Shown one piece after another: positions 25,664 to 34,734 of a stretch of DNA of 64,000 bases. The stretch comes from Lactobacillus amylovorus DSM 20531. Lineage in GTDB: Bacteria; Bacillota; Bacilli; Lactobacillales; Lactobacillaceae. The stretch is from contig NZ_CP017706.1 of NCBI RefSeq assembly GCF_002706375.1, positions 434,001-498,000 on the forward strand. Reading direction: 5' to 3'. The first letter of the stretch is position 1; each line of letters opens with the position of its first letter. The translations under genes were made by a program, and so were the position numbers. Under the pieces are notes generated by a model. The model was not told the DNA's origin and did no database searches. It saw only the letters and a program-made list of their open reading frames with translations.

Positions 25664-26887
25664 ATGGATTTATTGAAAACTGTTTTCGGTATTGATGTTA
25701 GCAGCCGGAAGTCTAACGTATGCATTATGGTCAATGGCCAAAAAGTTAATGACTATGCCATCTCCAACGATATGGTAGGCTTCAATCAGCTGCTAGATGA
25801 CCTTAAACAGGTTACCAACCCGCAAATTATCTTTGAAGCAACTGGCGTCTACTCCAGAAGACTCCAGGCGTTTTTGAACATGCACGAATTACGCTATGTC
25901 ATGATGAACCCACTGGAAGCCAAAAGAAAGACAAAGGATGACCTGCACCAGAACAAGACCGATAAGCTTGATGCAATGTATCTCGCCAAGCTGCAATCTG
26001 AGCACCCGCAACGGCTGGCCTATGTTCAAAGCGAAGAATATCAAGAATTGATGGCCAACAACCGCATCTACGAGCAGGCTTCGCACGATCTGATAACCAA
26101 CAAGAATAGACTGCACAAAGCCATTCAGCTTACTTTCCCAGAGATCGAACACGTGATGGCTACTCCAAGAGGAAAAAACTACTGGAGTATTGTTCTCAGA
26201 TTCCCGCACCCTGATATCGTATTAGAAACAAAAGAAGCCGATATCATCGACTTCTTAAAGAGCTTATCTGGTATTGGTAAGAAACGTGCTAACGATATAA
26301 TGCAAAAGCTTATTCGTTTAGCTAAAGTCGCATGCCCAGCTGTCAAAAAAGACAGTGCTTATGTTCATGGCCTCAAAATAGCTATTAACAACATCCTAAG
26401 CGCTGAAGAAGAGTGCCAGACTGCTTTACAGGAGATGGCTAAGCTGGCTCCTAAGCGGGATCTGGAGATCCTCACAAGCATTCCAGGCATCGGCGAAAAC
26501 ACTGCCTTGAGAATTATTAGTGAGCTCGGAGATATCAGACGCTTTAAAAACCCTAACCAATTAAATGCCTTCGTTGGCGTTGACCCTCAAGTTTATGAAT
26601 CTGGCAACCTCACGGCCCACCTGTCAATTTCAAAGCGTGGGACAGCTATCGGCAGAAAGGTGCTGTACTTGGCAATCAACCAAATTCAATCGGCCAAGAA
26701 AGCAGGCAACCCTTGCCATATTGCGGATTATTACGAGAAACGAAAACGGTCTTCTGAGACTGCAAGTCACAAGAAGGCCGCTATCGCATCGATCCATAAA
26801 TTATTACGGACGATCTTCGCTTTAATTAAGAATGATCAATTATATAGCTATGACGTAGCCAAACATAACCAAAGACTTTTGTCATAA
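25664..26887 (+). CDS. IS110-family recombinase (DEDD transposase), intact
   Basis: A 407-residue recombinase. The RuvC-like N-terminal domain has FGIDVSSRKSNVCI (first Asp, about residue 11), IIFEATGVYSRRL (Glu) and QNKTDKLDAMYLAKL (last acidic pair). The Transposase_20 C-terminal domain has LTSIPGIGENTALRI and GVDPQVYESGNL, which contains the catalytic Ser. I start at the ATG at 25664 because GGAGG lies about 10 bases before it. The gene is complete. In this family the enzyme works with an RNA encoded by the element itself, and a fitting structure lies immediately upstream. The ends of the element could not be fixed by eye. Confidence 0.9.
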   Translation: MDLLKTVFGIDVSSRKSNVCIMVNGQKVNDYAISNDMVGFNQLLDDLKQVTNPQIIFEATGVYSRRLQAFLNMHELRYVMMNPLEAKRKTKDDLHQNKTDKLDAMYLAKLQSEHPQRLAYVQSEEYQELMANNRIYEQASHDLITNKNRLHKAIQLTFPEIEHVMATPRGKNYWSIVLRFPHPDIVLETKEADIIDFLKSLSGIGKKRANDIMQKLIRLAKVACPAVKKDSAYVHGLKIAINNILSAEEECQTALQEMAKLAPKRDLEILTSIPGIGENTALRIISELGDIRRFKNPNQLNAFVGVDPQVYESGNLTAHLSISKRGTAIGRKVLYLAINQIQSAKKAGNPCHIADYYEKRKRSSETASHKKAAIASIHKLLRTIFALIKNDQLYSYDVAKHNQRLLS

Positions 26888-26910
26888 AAATTGATCCAAT
26901 AGATATTATA

Positions 26911-26953
26911 ACAGCCTCTTTTTTGAAATTACAGAAGGCAGGCTGTATTTTTC
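26911..26953 (+). terminator. Terminator after the IS110 recombinase
   Basis: ACAGCCT (26911-26917) pairs with AGGCTGT (26940-26946), followed by ATTTTTC. It lies 24 bases after the stop. Confidence 0.65.
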
Positions 26954-27234
26954 ATGCCCTAAAGTCAGATATTTGACTTGATTCTCCGGAGGCTCCATTC
27001 AAATTAGGCTCTTATTTCAAAATAAAATTACCTAAAATCGTTGATAATACTTGACTTAGAGTAGAAAAAAGAGGCGTTAATTTTTACTATTCCTGCAAAA
27101 ATCACCCTCGAAAAAGCCAAAGGCAATCTATAAATAAGCCAAAAATAATATTTTAAAAATCCTTAACCTATTCTAATGAAAAAATTCGATACAATATTAA
27201 TTATGATTTTTCAATTTAGAAAGTGGGAAAGAAA
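26954..27234. other. Intergenic stretch between IS110 and the MFS gene
   Basis: No ORF of note. It should contain the right end of the IS110 and the promoter of the MFS gene. A TACAAT box near 27192 could be the -10, without a convincing -35. No tRNA or inverted terminal repeats were seen; IS110 elements normally lack the latter. Confidence 0.5.
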
Positions 27235-28440
27235 GTGACCCAAAAAAGAGCCATCACTCCTTGGTCGATTTTTATTGTTTGTTGTTTTATTTCAATGATT
27301 GGCTTTGGCCTGATTGTTAATACTATCGGTCTGTTCTTTGGGCCGATCAGCCAGGAATTTCATGTTGGCCGTGCCAGCGTAGCCTTGATGACTACCCTGC
27401 AGAACGCAGCTGCCGCTATTTCACTCCTTTTTGCAGGAAAAGTTATGAAGAAAGTAAACTTGCGCTGGTTACTAACTGCATGTTTCAGCATAATCGCCAT
27501 CAGTATGTTAACGCTCGCTGCAGCTCACAGCTTAACGCATTTTTACATTGCTTGGATCATCATTGGTATTTGTCAGCCAATTGCAATTACTTTATCAATT
27601 CCCGTTCTTTTAAGTAATTGGTTTAACCAAAAACTCGGCACAGTAATGGGTATTTCTCTGGGCCTATCCGCATTCGGTGGAACCATTTTTAACCCGATTA
27701 TCGCAGATATCATTACTAAATTCGGCTGGCGTGGCGGCTTTATCGCAGAAGGTCTTTTAATTGGCTTGATCTTAATGCCACTTGCTGCTTCAATTAGACC
27801 TAACCCTGATGAAAAGCACCCTGCTTACGGCACAACGACTAAGTCTGAATCAAATTCACTCTTAAACGGCATTACGCTTAAAGAAGCACTTCATCAACCA
27901 GTCTTTTATGCCTTAGCCTTTGCGATGTTAGCTTTGCAATTTGTGTCGGGAAGCGTTCAGCATATTTCAGGCCACATTACTAATTTAGGAATTTCACCAG
28001 TTTTAGCAGCTAGTGTGGTATCCGGTGTAATGATCGGTGCAGCTGTTGGTAAAATTTCCATTGGTTATTTCTTGGATAAATTAAGTCCAATTTTAGTATT
28101 GTTGGTCTACTCACTTTTTGGCATTTTAGGTTGGAGTGGCCAAATCTTCTTGACTAACAGTACCCTGCTGACTATCTCTGCTTTTATTCTTGGTTTAGGT
28201 CAAGGTGTCTGCCTAGTGGCTCTACCATACTTAATCCAAAAGCAATTTGGCGAAAAAGATTATAGTAATATTTTGTCCGTAATCAACATGCTGGGAGCAT
28301 TCGCAATGTCGCTATCAGTATACTTGGTAGGTCTATTCTTCGACCAAACCCATTCTTACAACTTAGGATGGACAATTAACGTAATTGCCTATATTCTAAG
28401 TTTTATTGCAATCTTTATTACCTTAAGAAAAAAGGCATAA
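27235..28440 (+). CDS. OFA-type MFS transporter
   Basis: A 401-residue MFS protein with about twelve helices. The pattern GFGLIVNTIGLFFGPISQEF in TM1 and the GWRGGFIAEGL block resemble oxalate/formate antiporter-type (OFA) carriers, which transport small carboxylates. I start at the GTG at 27235, which has GGGA about 7 bases before it; a GTG four codons earlier has no ribosome site. A bidirectional terminator follows. Substrate unknown. Confidence 0.78.
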   Translation: MTQKRAITPWSIFIVCCFISMIGFGLIVNTIGLFFGPISQEFHVGRASVALMTTLQNAAAAISLLFAGKVMKKVNLRWLLTACFSIIAISMLTLAAAHSLTHFYIAWIIIGICQPIAITLSIPVLLSNWFNQKLGTVMGISLGLSAFGGTIFNPIIADIITKFGWRGGFIAEGLLIGLILMPLAASIRPNPDEKHPAYGTTTKSESNSLLNGITLKEALHQPVFYALAFAMLALQFVSGSVQHISGHITNLGISPVLAASVVSGVMIGAAVGKISIGYFLDKLSPILVLLVYSLFGILGWSGQIFLTNSTLLTISAFILGLGQGVCLVALPYLIQKQFGEKDYSNILSVINMLGAFAMSLSVYLVGLFFDQTHSYNLGWTINVIAYILSFIAIFITLRKKA

Positions 28441-28446
28441 AGCAAA

Positions 28447-28482
28447 ATAAAACCATGGCTCGGTATGAGTCATGGTTTTTCT
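28447..28482. terminator. Shared bidirectional terminator (MFS / galM)
   Basis: AAACCATGGCTC and GAGTCATGGTTT form a stem with A and T runs on opposite sides. It lies between two convergent genes, with galM ending at 28484. Confidence 0.8.
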
Positions 28483-28483
28483 T

Positions 28484-29470
28484 TCATTCAAATTTCCAGT
28501 TAACTACACGCTTGAACTTTTCAAATGGAAGTAACGTAATTTGACCTAAGTCATTACCTTCTGCAGGTGGACATTGTGCCTCAAAAGTAATCCCATCATA
28601 TTGGCCAATATTACTTGCAATGCCAATATGGTTAAAGTGATTGCCGGCATAAAGAACTAGCGCTGGTGCGTTAGTTCTCACCGTCAACTTATGCTTTCTA
28701 GAACTCAACGTTGCAGCTGGATTATTGCCATTCAAGATAAACGGATGGTCAATCCCATTGCGCAACTTAATTTGTGCATCATCGCTGGTGAGTGCATCCC
28801 CAATTCGCTTAGTCTTTCTAAAATCAAAGGCAGTACCAGCCACCTGCTCCATGCCGTGATTAGGCAAGCCGCTTTCATCAACTGGCAAGTAGTAATCTGC
28901 ATTCAGCTGCAAATCCAGATCTTCGGCACGCTCGCCCAAGTTGAAGTAAGTGTGATTTACCGGATTGAAAATCGTCAGCTTATCACTGACTGCTTCTAAT
29001 GAATAATGCAAAGTATTGTCATTATCCAATTCGTATCTAGCATGCAACTTCAAGTTGCCTGGATAATCGTTATGACCATCAGGATCAAATAAAGTTAAGT
29101 CTACTCTGCTATGTTTTTTATCACACGATGGTCTAAAATTCCAAACTTGCATGTCAGTGCCGACACCACCATGAATATGATTTTCACCATCATTTAGTGG
29201 CAATTGATGAATCTCATTGCCATGCTTCCATTGGCCTGCTCTAACGCGGCCAGCAATCCGACCAACGCTGCCACCTAAAAAATTACGCTCTTTAGAATAA
29301 TCTGCTGGCTTTTTCAATGACAAAATCATGTTTTCGCTATCGACTAGCACCTTTTCTAAGGTTGCACCATAATTTAAAACTTGGGCGACCATGCCATGAT
29401 CATTTTCAAGGGTAATCTCACACAGGTCCTTGTTATTTTTTCGCCCATATTTTACAAAACTAGTTTTCAT
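28484..29470 (-). CDS. galM: Aldose 1-epimerase (galactose mutarotase)
   Basis: A 328-residue galactose mutarotase. Conserved elements are RNFLGGSVGRIAGR, the substrate-binding His in NPVNHTYFNLG and the catalytic Glu in GITFEAQCPP. It converts beta-D-galactose released by beta-galactosidase to the alpha form used by galactokinase, in the cytoplasm. It is the last gene of galK-galT-galM, starting 2 bases after galT. Confidence 0.92.
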   Translation of the reverse strand: MKTSFVKYGRKNNKDLCEITLENDHGMVAQVLNYGATLEKVLVDSENMILSLKKPADYSKERNFLGGSVGRIAGRVRAGQWKHGNEIHQLPLNDGENHIHGGVGTDMQVWNFRPSCDKKHSRVDLTLFDPDGHNDYPGNLKLHARYELDNDNTLHYSLEAVSDKLTIFNPVNHTYFNLGERAEDLDLQLNADYYLPVDESGLPNHGMEQVAGTAFDFRKTKRIGDALTSDDAQIKLRNGIDHPFILNGNNPAATLSSRKHKLTVRTNAPALVLYAGNHFNHIGIASNIGQYDGITFEAQCPPAEGNDLGQITLLPFEKFKRVVNWKFE

Positions 29471-29472
29471 TT

Positions 29473-30936
29473 TTAATCCACATCTTCAGTCAAAGCTGTA
29501 ATAAATTTATCCCAGCCTTTTTCACCATCTTCAGTATTCTTGAAGACACCTGCATCTTGCAAAACTTGTTCAAAGACTTCTACCAAGGCCTTTTCCATAA
29601 TTTGATTTACATTATCCGCGGTAATCTTTTCTTTTACCTTAACTTGATCGGCCCATTCCTTGTGACTATCGGCCATCTTGTTGTCCTTACCAAGCCAGTA
29701 CTTCTTAACTTCTTCAAGTTCGCTCTTAAGACGACCTGGCAAAATAGCACGTCCCATAACTTCAATTAAGCCAATATTTTCTTTCTTAATGTGCCACAAC
29801 TGCTTATGTGGGTGGAAAATACCCAGTGGATAATCCTTATTAGTATTATTATCACGCAGTACCAAATCAAGCACAAAGCTCTTACCCTCACGGTGCATAA
29901 TAGGAGTTACCGTATGATGACGCGTTTCTCCATCAAAGGCCTTAATATCACGATCAGCATCAGAATATTGATCCCAGAACTTAATAATTTTGCTACCAAG
30001 ATCGATTAGATTAAGTGAATTATTACTAATAAGGCGCAAATCACTCATTGGCCAATCAACAATCCCAGCCTTAACATCTGGATATTCATTAAAGACAACA
30101 GATTTCTTAATCTTAGCCTTCATCATTGGGAAGGTATGACGACCACCTTGATAGTGCTCATGAGCTAACATTGAGCCACCAACAATTGGTAAATCAGCAT
30201 TTGAACCAACAAAGTAATGTGGGAAAGTCTTTTCAATTTCAACTAAGTTAATCAAAGTCTGCTGGTTAATAACCATGGGAATATGCTTTTGATCCAAGAA
30301 AATACAATGCTCATTGAAGTAAGCATATGGTGAATATTGGAAGCCCCAAGGACGACCAGCAATATTCATGCGAATAATTCTCAAATTAGAACGAGCATTT
30401 TTACCATAGCCACCTAAGTAGCCTTCGTTTTCAAGGCAAAGAGCACATTGTGGGTATTTTTTGCCAGTTGCATGAGCCGCTGCCGCAATAGCCTTTGGAT
30501 CTTTTTCTGGCTTAGATAAATTAATCGTAATTTCAAGACCATGTCCTTTAGAACTAGTACCTGAGAAAACTACATTCTTGGCAATAGCTTCTTTTTTAAC
30601 GTAATTGTTATTTACACAAAGCTTATAGAACCAATCAGTTGCCTTTTCAGATGATCTTTCCATCTTTTGCCAAAAGATCTCGTTAGTCTTGGATGGAGTT
30701 GGCGTTGCTAGATCATACAATTGATCATTTAATACTTCACGTGAAGTAACATCGTCTGGAATTTTTTCATTTTCTACGGCAATATCAACTAATTGTTTTA
30801 CAGCTGGTTGATCATTTTCTTCTTCATCATGGTCGCCAACTAAGCCGCGAATCTTGTTAATGACATAAACGCGATCAAGTGGCTGATAGGCACCGCTATT
30901 AATTATTTCATCTGCAAATTTTTCAATAACTTTCAT
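29473..30936 (-). CDS. galT: Galactose-1-phosphate uridylyltransferase (class II GalT)
   Basis: A 487-residue enzyme of the long Gram-positive GalT class, which lacks close similarity to the E. coli type. Visible family blocks are PQCALCLENEGYLGGYGKNAR, PWGFQYSPYAYFNEHCI and HEHYQGGRHTFPM. It exchanges UMP between UDP-glucose and galactose-1-phosphate in the Leloir pathway. It sits between galK (21-base gap) and galM (2-base gap). Confidence 0.93.
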   Translation of the reverse strand: MKVIEKFADEIINSGAYQPLDRVYVINKIRGLVGDHDEEENDQPAVKQLVDIAVENEKIPDDVTSREVLNDQLYDLATPTPSKTNEIFWQKMERSSEKATDWFYKLCVNNNYVKKEAIAKNVVFSGTSSKGHGLEITINLSKPEKDPKAIAAAAHATGKKYPQCALCLENEGYLGGYGKNARSNLRIIRMNIAGRPWGFQYSPYAYFNEHCIFLDQKHIPMVINQQTLINLVEIEKTFPHYFVGSNADLPIVGGSMLAHEHYQGGRHTFPMMKAKIKKSVVFNEYPDVKAGIVDWPMSDLRLISNNSLNLIDLGSKIIKFWDQYSDADRDIKAFDGETRHHTVTPIMHREGKSFVLDLVLRDNNTNKDYPLGIFHPHKQLWHIKKENIGLIEVMGRAILPGRLKSELEEVKKYWLGKDNKMADSHKEWADQVKVKEKITADNVNQIMEKALVEVFEQVLQDAGVFKNTEDGEKGWDKFITALTEDVD

Positions 30937-30957
30937 ATCTTATCCTTCCAAAACTAA

Positions 30958-32121
30958 TTAAATTCTCTTGGTACCGTCAACGATTTTGGCATCGTAGAAG
31001 CTTGCGTCATAACCGATCTTGTCGCGGTAAATCTTACCAACGTTCTTCTTGAAGTTCTCTGCTTCACTCTTTTTAACAATGGCAATTGCACTACCACCGA
31101 AGCCGCCGCCGATCATTCTGGCACCTAAAACTCCAGGTTGCTTCCAAGAAGCTTCAGCTAAAGTATCAAGTTCCTTACCAGTTACTTCATAATCGTAATG
31201 TAGTGAAATGTGGGAAGCATTAATCAAACGACCCAGTTTTTCCAAGTCGCCATCTTTCATGGCTTTAGTAGCACGTAAAGTTCTTTGATTTTCACTAACG
31301 GCATGACGAGCACGCTTTAGCTCTGTCTCATTATCAATAAGGTAAGAATATTCATCGAAAGTGTCGTTATCTAACTCACCTAGAGCCTTAATATCAAGCT
31401 TTTGTTGTAATTTCTTAACTGCATCATGACATTCGCGAACACGGTCATTATATGCAGAATCAGCTAAAGTATGTGGCTTGTTAGTGGCCATGATAATAAT
31501 TTCATATTCGCCTAAAGCAAGTGGCATGTATTCATATTTCAAAGTATTGCAATCGAGGAAAATGGCACTATCTTTTTTGCCCATAATGCAGGCAAATTGA
31601 TCCATAATACCTGAGTTCAAGCCTACAAATTCATTTTCGGTTCTTTGACCCATCTTAACTAATGCAATCCGATCAATATCTAAGTTGAATTCATCTTTTA
31701 AGATAATCCCCATCAACATTTCGATGGCAGCACTTGATGATAAGCCTGAGCCTGATGGTAAGTTGGCTTTAATATACAGGTTAAAGCCATGATTGATGTT
31801 GTCGTATTTTTCACGTAAGTAAGTGATCATGCCTTTAAAGTAGTTAGCCCAGAAACGATCGTCCTTCTCTACAGTGGTATCATCAATATCAAATTCGACG
31901 ATATCACCATCAACGTTGCCTGAGAAAAGACGTACTTTCTTGTCTTCTCTTGGACCATAAACGCCATAAACACCTAAGCTAATTGCGGCTGGGAAAACAT
32001 GCCCACCATTATAGTCGGTGTGTTCACCAATAACGTTAATTCTACCTGGTGAGAAGAATACATCTTGTCCCTTTTCACCAAAAGTTTTTTCGTATTCAGT
32101 AAGTAATTCTTCTTTATTCAT
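30958..32121 (-). CDS. galK: Galactokinase
   Basis: A 387-residue GHMP kinase. The galactokinase signature GRINVIGEHTDYN is at residues 26-38 and the ATP-binding LPSGSGLSSSAAIE at 121-134. The C-terminal GARMIGGGFGGSAIA motif is also present. It phosphorylates alpha-D-galactose at C1. It is the first gene of galK-galT-galM. Its promoter carries a LacR-type palindrome over the -35 and a cre-like site downstream of the -10, so galactose/lactose induction and glucose repression are both expected. Confidence 0.95.
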   Translation of the reverse strand: MNKEELLTEYEKTFGEKGQDVFFSPGRINVIGEHTDYNGGHVFPAAISLGVYGVYGPREDKKVRLFSGNVDGDIVEFDIDDTTVEKDDRFWANYFKGMITYLREKYDNINHGFNLYIKANLPSGSGLSSSAAIEMLMGIILKDEFNLDIDRIALVKMGQRTENEFVGLNSGIMDQFACIMGKKDSAIFLDCNTLKYEYMPLALGEYEIIIMATNKPHTLADSAYNDRVRECHDAVKKLQQKLDIKALGELDNDTFDEYSYLIDNETELKRARHAVSENQRTLRATKAMKDGDLEKLGRLINASHISLHYDYEVTGKELDTLAEASWKQPGVLGARMIGGGFGGSAIAIVKKSEAENFKKNVGKIYRDKIGYDASFYDAKIVDGTKRI

Positions 32122-32142
32122 TGTTTGTACCTCAAATTTGTT

Positions 32143-32156
32143 CTGTAATCGTTTTC
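32143..32156 (-). promoter_or_regulatory. cre-like site for CcpA upstream of galK
   Basis: TGAAAACGATTACA on the minus strand fits the catabolite-responsive element consensus. It lies between the -10 box and the galK start, a place where CcpA binding would block transcription. Confidence 0.65.
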
Positions 32157-32163
32157 AGCTACT

Positions 32164-32193
32164 AGTATATCTCTTTCACTTCTTTTTAGTAAA
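32164..32193 (-). promoter_or_regulatory. galK promoter
   Basis: TTTACT (32188-32193) and TATACT (32164-32169) on the minus strand are 18 bases apart. The -35 overlaps the palindromic operator. Confidence 0.6.
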
Positions 32194-32203
32194 TAGTTTA
32201 CTA
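32187..32203. promoter_or_regulatory. LacR-type operator at galK
   Basis: TAGTAAA-TAG-TTTACTA is a perfect 7-3-7 palindrome overlapping the -35 box. The same core occurs before galE and in weaker form before lacL and lacS, so a shared LacI-family repressor is likely. Confidence 0.6.
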
Positions 32204-32231
32204 GAATAAATAAAATGTTTAATTATGTGAA

Positions 32232-32262
32232 CTAAAAAAGCCAGACGTTTGTCTGCAAAAAA
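32232..32262 (-). terminator. Hairpin downstream of the EIIC/amidohydrolase relic
   Basis: AAAAAGCCAGACG and CGTCTG arms form a hairpin; on the minus strand it ends in TTTTTT. It would stop transcription from the relic before galK. Confidence 0.5.
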
Positions 32263-32296
32263 ATAGCCTTAGCTCACACTAAGACCATTTTGCTTA

Positions 32297-33290
32297 TTAA
32301 AATTTTCTTTCACCATGTTGGTAAACTTGTTTATCAGCTTGTTCAACTGCAGATACATCTTTTAACGGATTATCTTTCAGCACTAAGAAATCTGCATATT
32401 TTCCTACTTCTAAAGAACCGTAATCTTGATCAATCTTAAGCAATTCCGCAGATCCTAAACCAGCCGCGCGAAGTGCTTGATAATTGCTAGCACCAGCTTT
32501 AGTTAATTCGGTAAGTTCTTTAGCCGTATCTTTAAGTGGATTCATGAAAGTACCAGCAGCGATTGTTGAGAAGTTCATGAACAAGGTTGAAAAGATATGA
32601 TGAGCTTGACCTAACATGTTTTGCGTATCGTTAATAGTCCAGGTCATCCCGAAGATGGCACCCCAAATTGATGTTGGGTGAATACCAAACCATTGAAGCA
32701 AACCCCAAGTAAATTGTGATACAAAGGCAAAGGCGTTAGTCTTTGAAATTGCTAAGGCTGGGGCTTGCAAAATTGATAGGAATAATGCTGGCATTGTTTT
32801 ACCAGTACATGCTGTGCTGAGTCCAATTAAAATAATGAAGACACCAAAAGTAATTGAGCCAGGAATCAATGATGAGAAACTTTGGGCAACTGCAGGTGGA
32901 ACTGAGTCTGGCAATTTAATTGTAAAGTTTCTTTGCATCAATTTGTTGTAAAGCCATACAGCACAACCACTAATTAAAATTGCGGCGAACACACCTTGAG
33001 TACCCAAATATTGAATATCAATATAATTCAATACATTGATTGTTCTCTTAGTGTTTGGAATAGCATATTGGAAGTTCCATGGAATTGAGATAAAGAATGC
33101 TGCAAGTCCAAATAGAACATCTGTCATGTGCTCTGTTCTGTCTCTAAAGAATCTGGTTGAGACTTCCCAACTGAAAATTACTACTAGAAGCAAAGCGAAA
33201 AAAGTTTAATATACCGTTAGAAACCAAAGCGATTAAGTTTGCTACAGTTTGCAGTCCATGTTCAAACCCACTTTGTTGCCATTGCTGCTC
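32297..33290 (-). pseudogene. Chimeric relic: PTS EIIC fragment fused to an amidohydrolase C-terminus
   Basis: The frame below 33193 joins two unrelated proteins. Residues 1 to about 214 are the middle of a sugar PTS membrane subunit (EIIC), with several helices and TRFFRDRTEHMTDVLFG and GMTWTINDTQNMLGQ. From about residue 215 it becomes the end of an amidohydrolase (GASNYQALRAAGLGSAE, then GSLEVGKYADFLVLKDNPL). The junction is near 32550. Upstream, more EIIC sequence (GFEHGLQTVANLIALVSNGI) is in another frame; the change falls in an A6 run at 33198-33203. Both ends of EIIC and the front of the amidohydrolase are missing, so it is a deletion product without likely function. Confidence 0.8.
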
Positions 33291-33663
33291 GTTTTATTGT
33301 ATAGACGATATCATATGGCTGAACATTTAAGACTTCTGTGATTTTTAGAATTACTTGCCCTACTTCAAAATCAAGCAATTTCAATTTGTACTTTTTAAGA
33401 TTGATTAATTCCAATTGATTTGAATCTACTGTAGCATGCATTAAATTACGTTCCTTTACATAAGTGCCTGCACCTTGGATTCGATAGATTAGGCCTTGGC
33501 TTTCCAACTCTTTCATAGCATTACGAACCGTGATGCGACTAACATTGTATGATCTTGCTAGATCGAATTCTTTAGGAAGTTGATCATTAGGTTGATATTC
33601 CCCTGTTTCAATCTCATGTTTTAGCTTTTCTGCGATTGCTAAATATTTAGGCGTATCTTTCAT
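33262..33663 (-). pseudogene. GntR-family regulator, C-terminal ligand domain truncated
   Basis: A 133-codon remnant. The N-terminal winged helix is complete: KYLAIAEKLKHEIETGEYQP, RSYNVSRITVRNAMKELESQ and RIQGAGTYV. The following UTRA ligand-binding domain stops after about 50 residues (DIVYTIKR); a normal protein has about 240. The sequence then enters the EIIC relic in another frame. It was probably the repressor of the neighbouring PTS genes. The DNA-binding domain might still be made. Confidence 0.75.
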
Positions 33664-33724
33664 ATTCTCATCTCAATTCATGATTTGTTATATCATACCG
33701 TATGATTTTTATTTTGGTTTACAA

Positions 33725-33757
33725 AAAAAGAGATAGGTATTCAACCTATCCCTAATC
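33725..33757 (-). terminator. Terminator of the nitroreductase gene
   Basis: GGATAGGTT and AATACCTATCT form a hairpin followed by seven T on the minus strand, about 16 bases after the stop at 33773. Confidence 0.75.
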
Positions 33758-33772
33758 TTCGTTTTTTCTTAT

Positions 33773-34417
33773 CTATTCATAATCAACCAATTCTGAAAGT
33801 GGATATCTAGTAGTTGTAATCTCATCTTCAGCCTTTGGATCGTGCTTACCAATCGCAATTGCCATTACTGGTACGTATTGCTTAGGATCAAGTCCCATCA
33901 CGGCTGCAGCCTTTTTAGTATCATAACCTGCCATCGCATTAGTGTCATAACCATGCTCACGTGCAATCAACATAAATTGCATGGCAGCAAGTGAAGAATC
34001 AACCATCGAATCAGCAACTAACATTTCTTGTGGTGCCTTTTCATATAGTGGCATGAATGTATTTAAAGCCGCTTCCATTGCTTCCTTAGTTACTTTCTTT
34101 TCTTCATACATGCTGTGCCATAATTGACTGTATTTCTTGAAAGCCAACGTGTTACCGAAGAATAGGACTATGGCAGAGCTATTATCAACTTGCGGGAAGT
34201 TAAAAGGCATAAAGTATTGGTGCAGCTTCTCTCTACCCTCTTTTGTATCAACAACTATGAATTTCCAGGCTTGCAAATTGCATGCGGAAGGAGCAGTGAT
34301 AGTTTCTTCCAGCATTTCATTCATTTCTTCATGACTAATTTTTATGGATGGATCAAATCTACGTACTGAATGTCTTTCAGTCAAAATTTTATGAAAATCA
34401 TTATTTACTATACTCAT
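33773..34417 (-). CDS. Nitroreductase-family FMN oxidoreductase
   Basis: A 214-residue nitroreductase-fold protein. Family elements are the FMN-binding RHSVRRFDPS at the N-terminus, APSACNLQAWKFIVVD and the C-terminal glycine-rich IAIGKHDPKA region. Such enzymes reduce nitro compounds, quinones or flavins with NAD(P)H in the cytoplasm. It is monocistronic. The physiological substrate is unknown. Confidence 0.88.
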   Translation of the reverse strand: MSIVNNDFHKILTERHSVRRFDPSIKISHEEMNEMLEETITAPSACNLQAWKFIVVDTKEGREKLHQYFMPFNFPQVDNSSAIVLFFGNTLAFKKYSQLWHSMYEEKKVTKEAMEAALNTFMPLYEKAPQEMLVADSMVDSSLAAMQFMLIAREHGYDTNAMAGYDTKKAAAVMGLDPKQYVPVMAIAIGKHDPKAEDEITTTRYPLSELVDYE

Positions 34418-34563
34418 TTTTTAAGCCTCCATCGTTATTTCTTATCGCTTACATCATTAGTATAAAGCATATTAGTCATAATGTCGCTCTATTATTGAAA
34501 AAGGCGTAAACAAAAAGGATAAATAACTCCCTTTATTATCTAGATATGTACTATAATAATATT

Positions 34564-34716
34564 AGATTTAGCTAATGAAAGTTAGCTATTTCGATGACTA
34601 CATCTTCATCTCTTGATATAGTCACGTTTTTCCAAACATCCTAGTGCATTGGAAATAATGATGCACTTGTTCGCGTATAAAAAGACCACTGATTTATTCC
34701 GTCGGTGGTCTTTTTA
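34564..34716 (+). ncRNA. Candidate small RNA with three hairpins and a terminator
   Basis: A TATAAT box at 34552-34557 is followed by about 150 bases without an ORF but with successive hairpins. TAGCTAA/TTAGCTA lies at 34569-34588. GACTACATC/GATATAGTC lies at 34596-34623 with one mismatch. GTGCAT/ATGCAC lies at 34644-34666. A strong terminator ends it at 34679-34716 (GACCAC/GTGGTC with flanking A and T runs). No coding gene on the plus strand follows, so it is not a leader. The -35 region is weak. I do not recognise the RNA family. Confidence 0.55.
34679..34716 (+). terminator. Terminator of the candidate small RNA
   Basis: AAAAAGACCAC and GTGGTCTTTTT form a near-perfect stem with a T run on both strands. 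It is strong and could serve either direction. Confidence 0.8.
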
Positions 34717-34734
34717 TTTATACTATATTCACAG

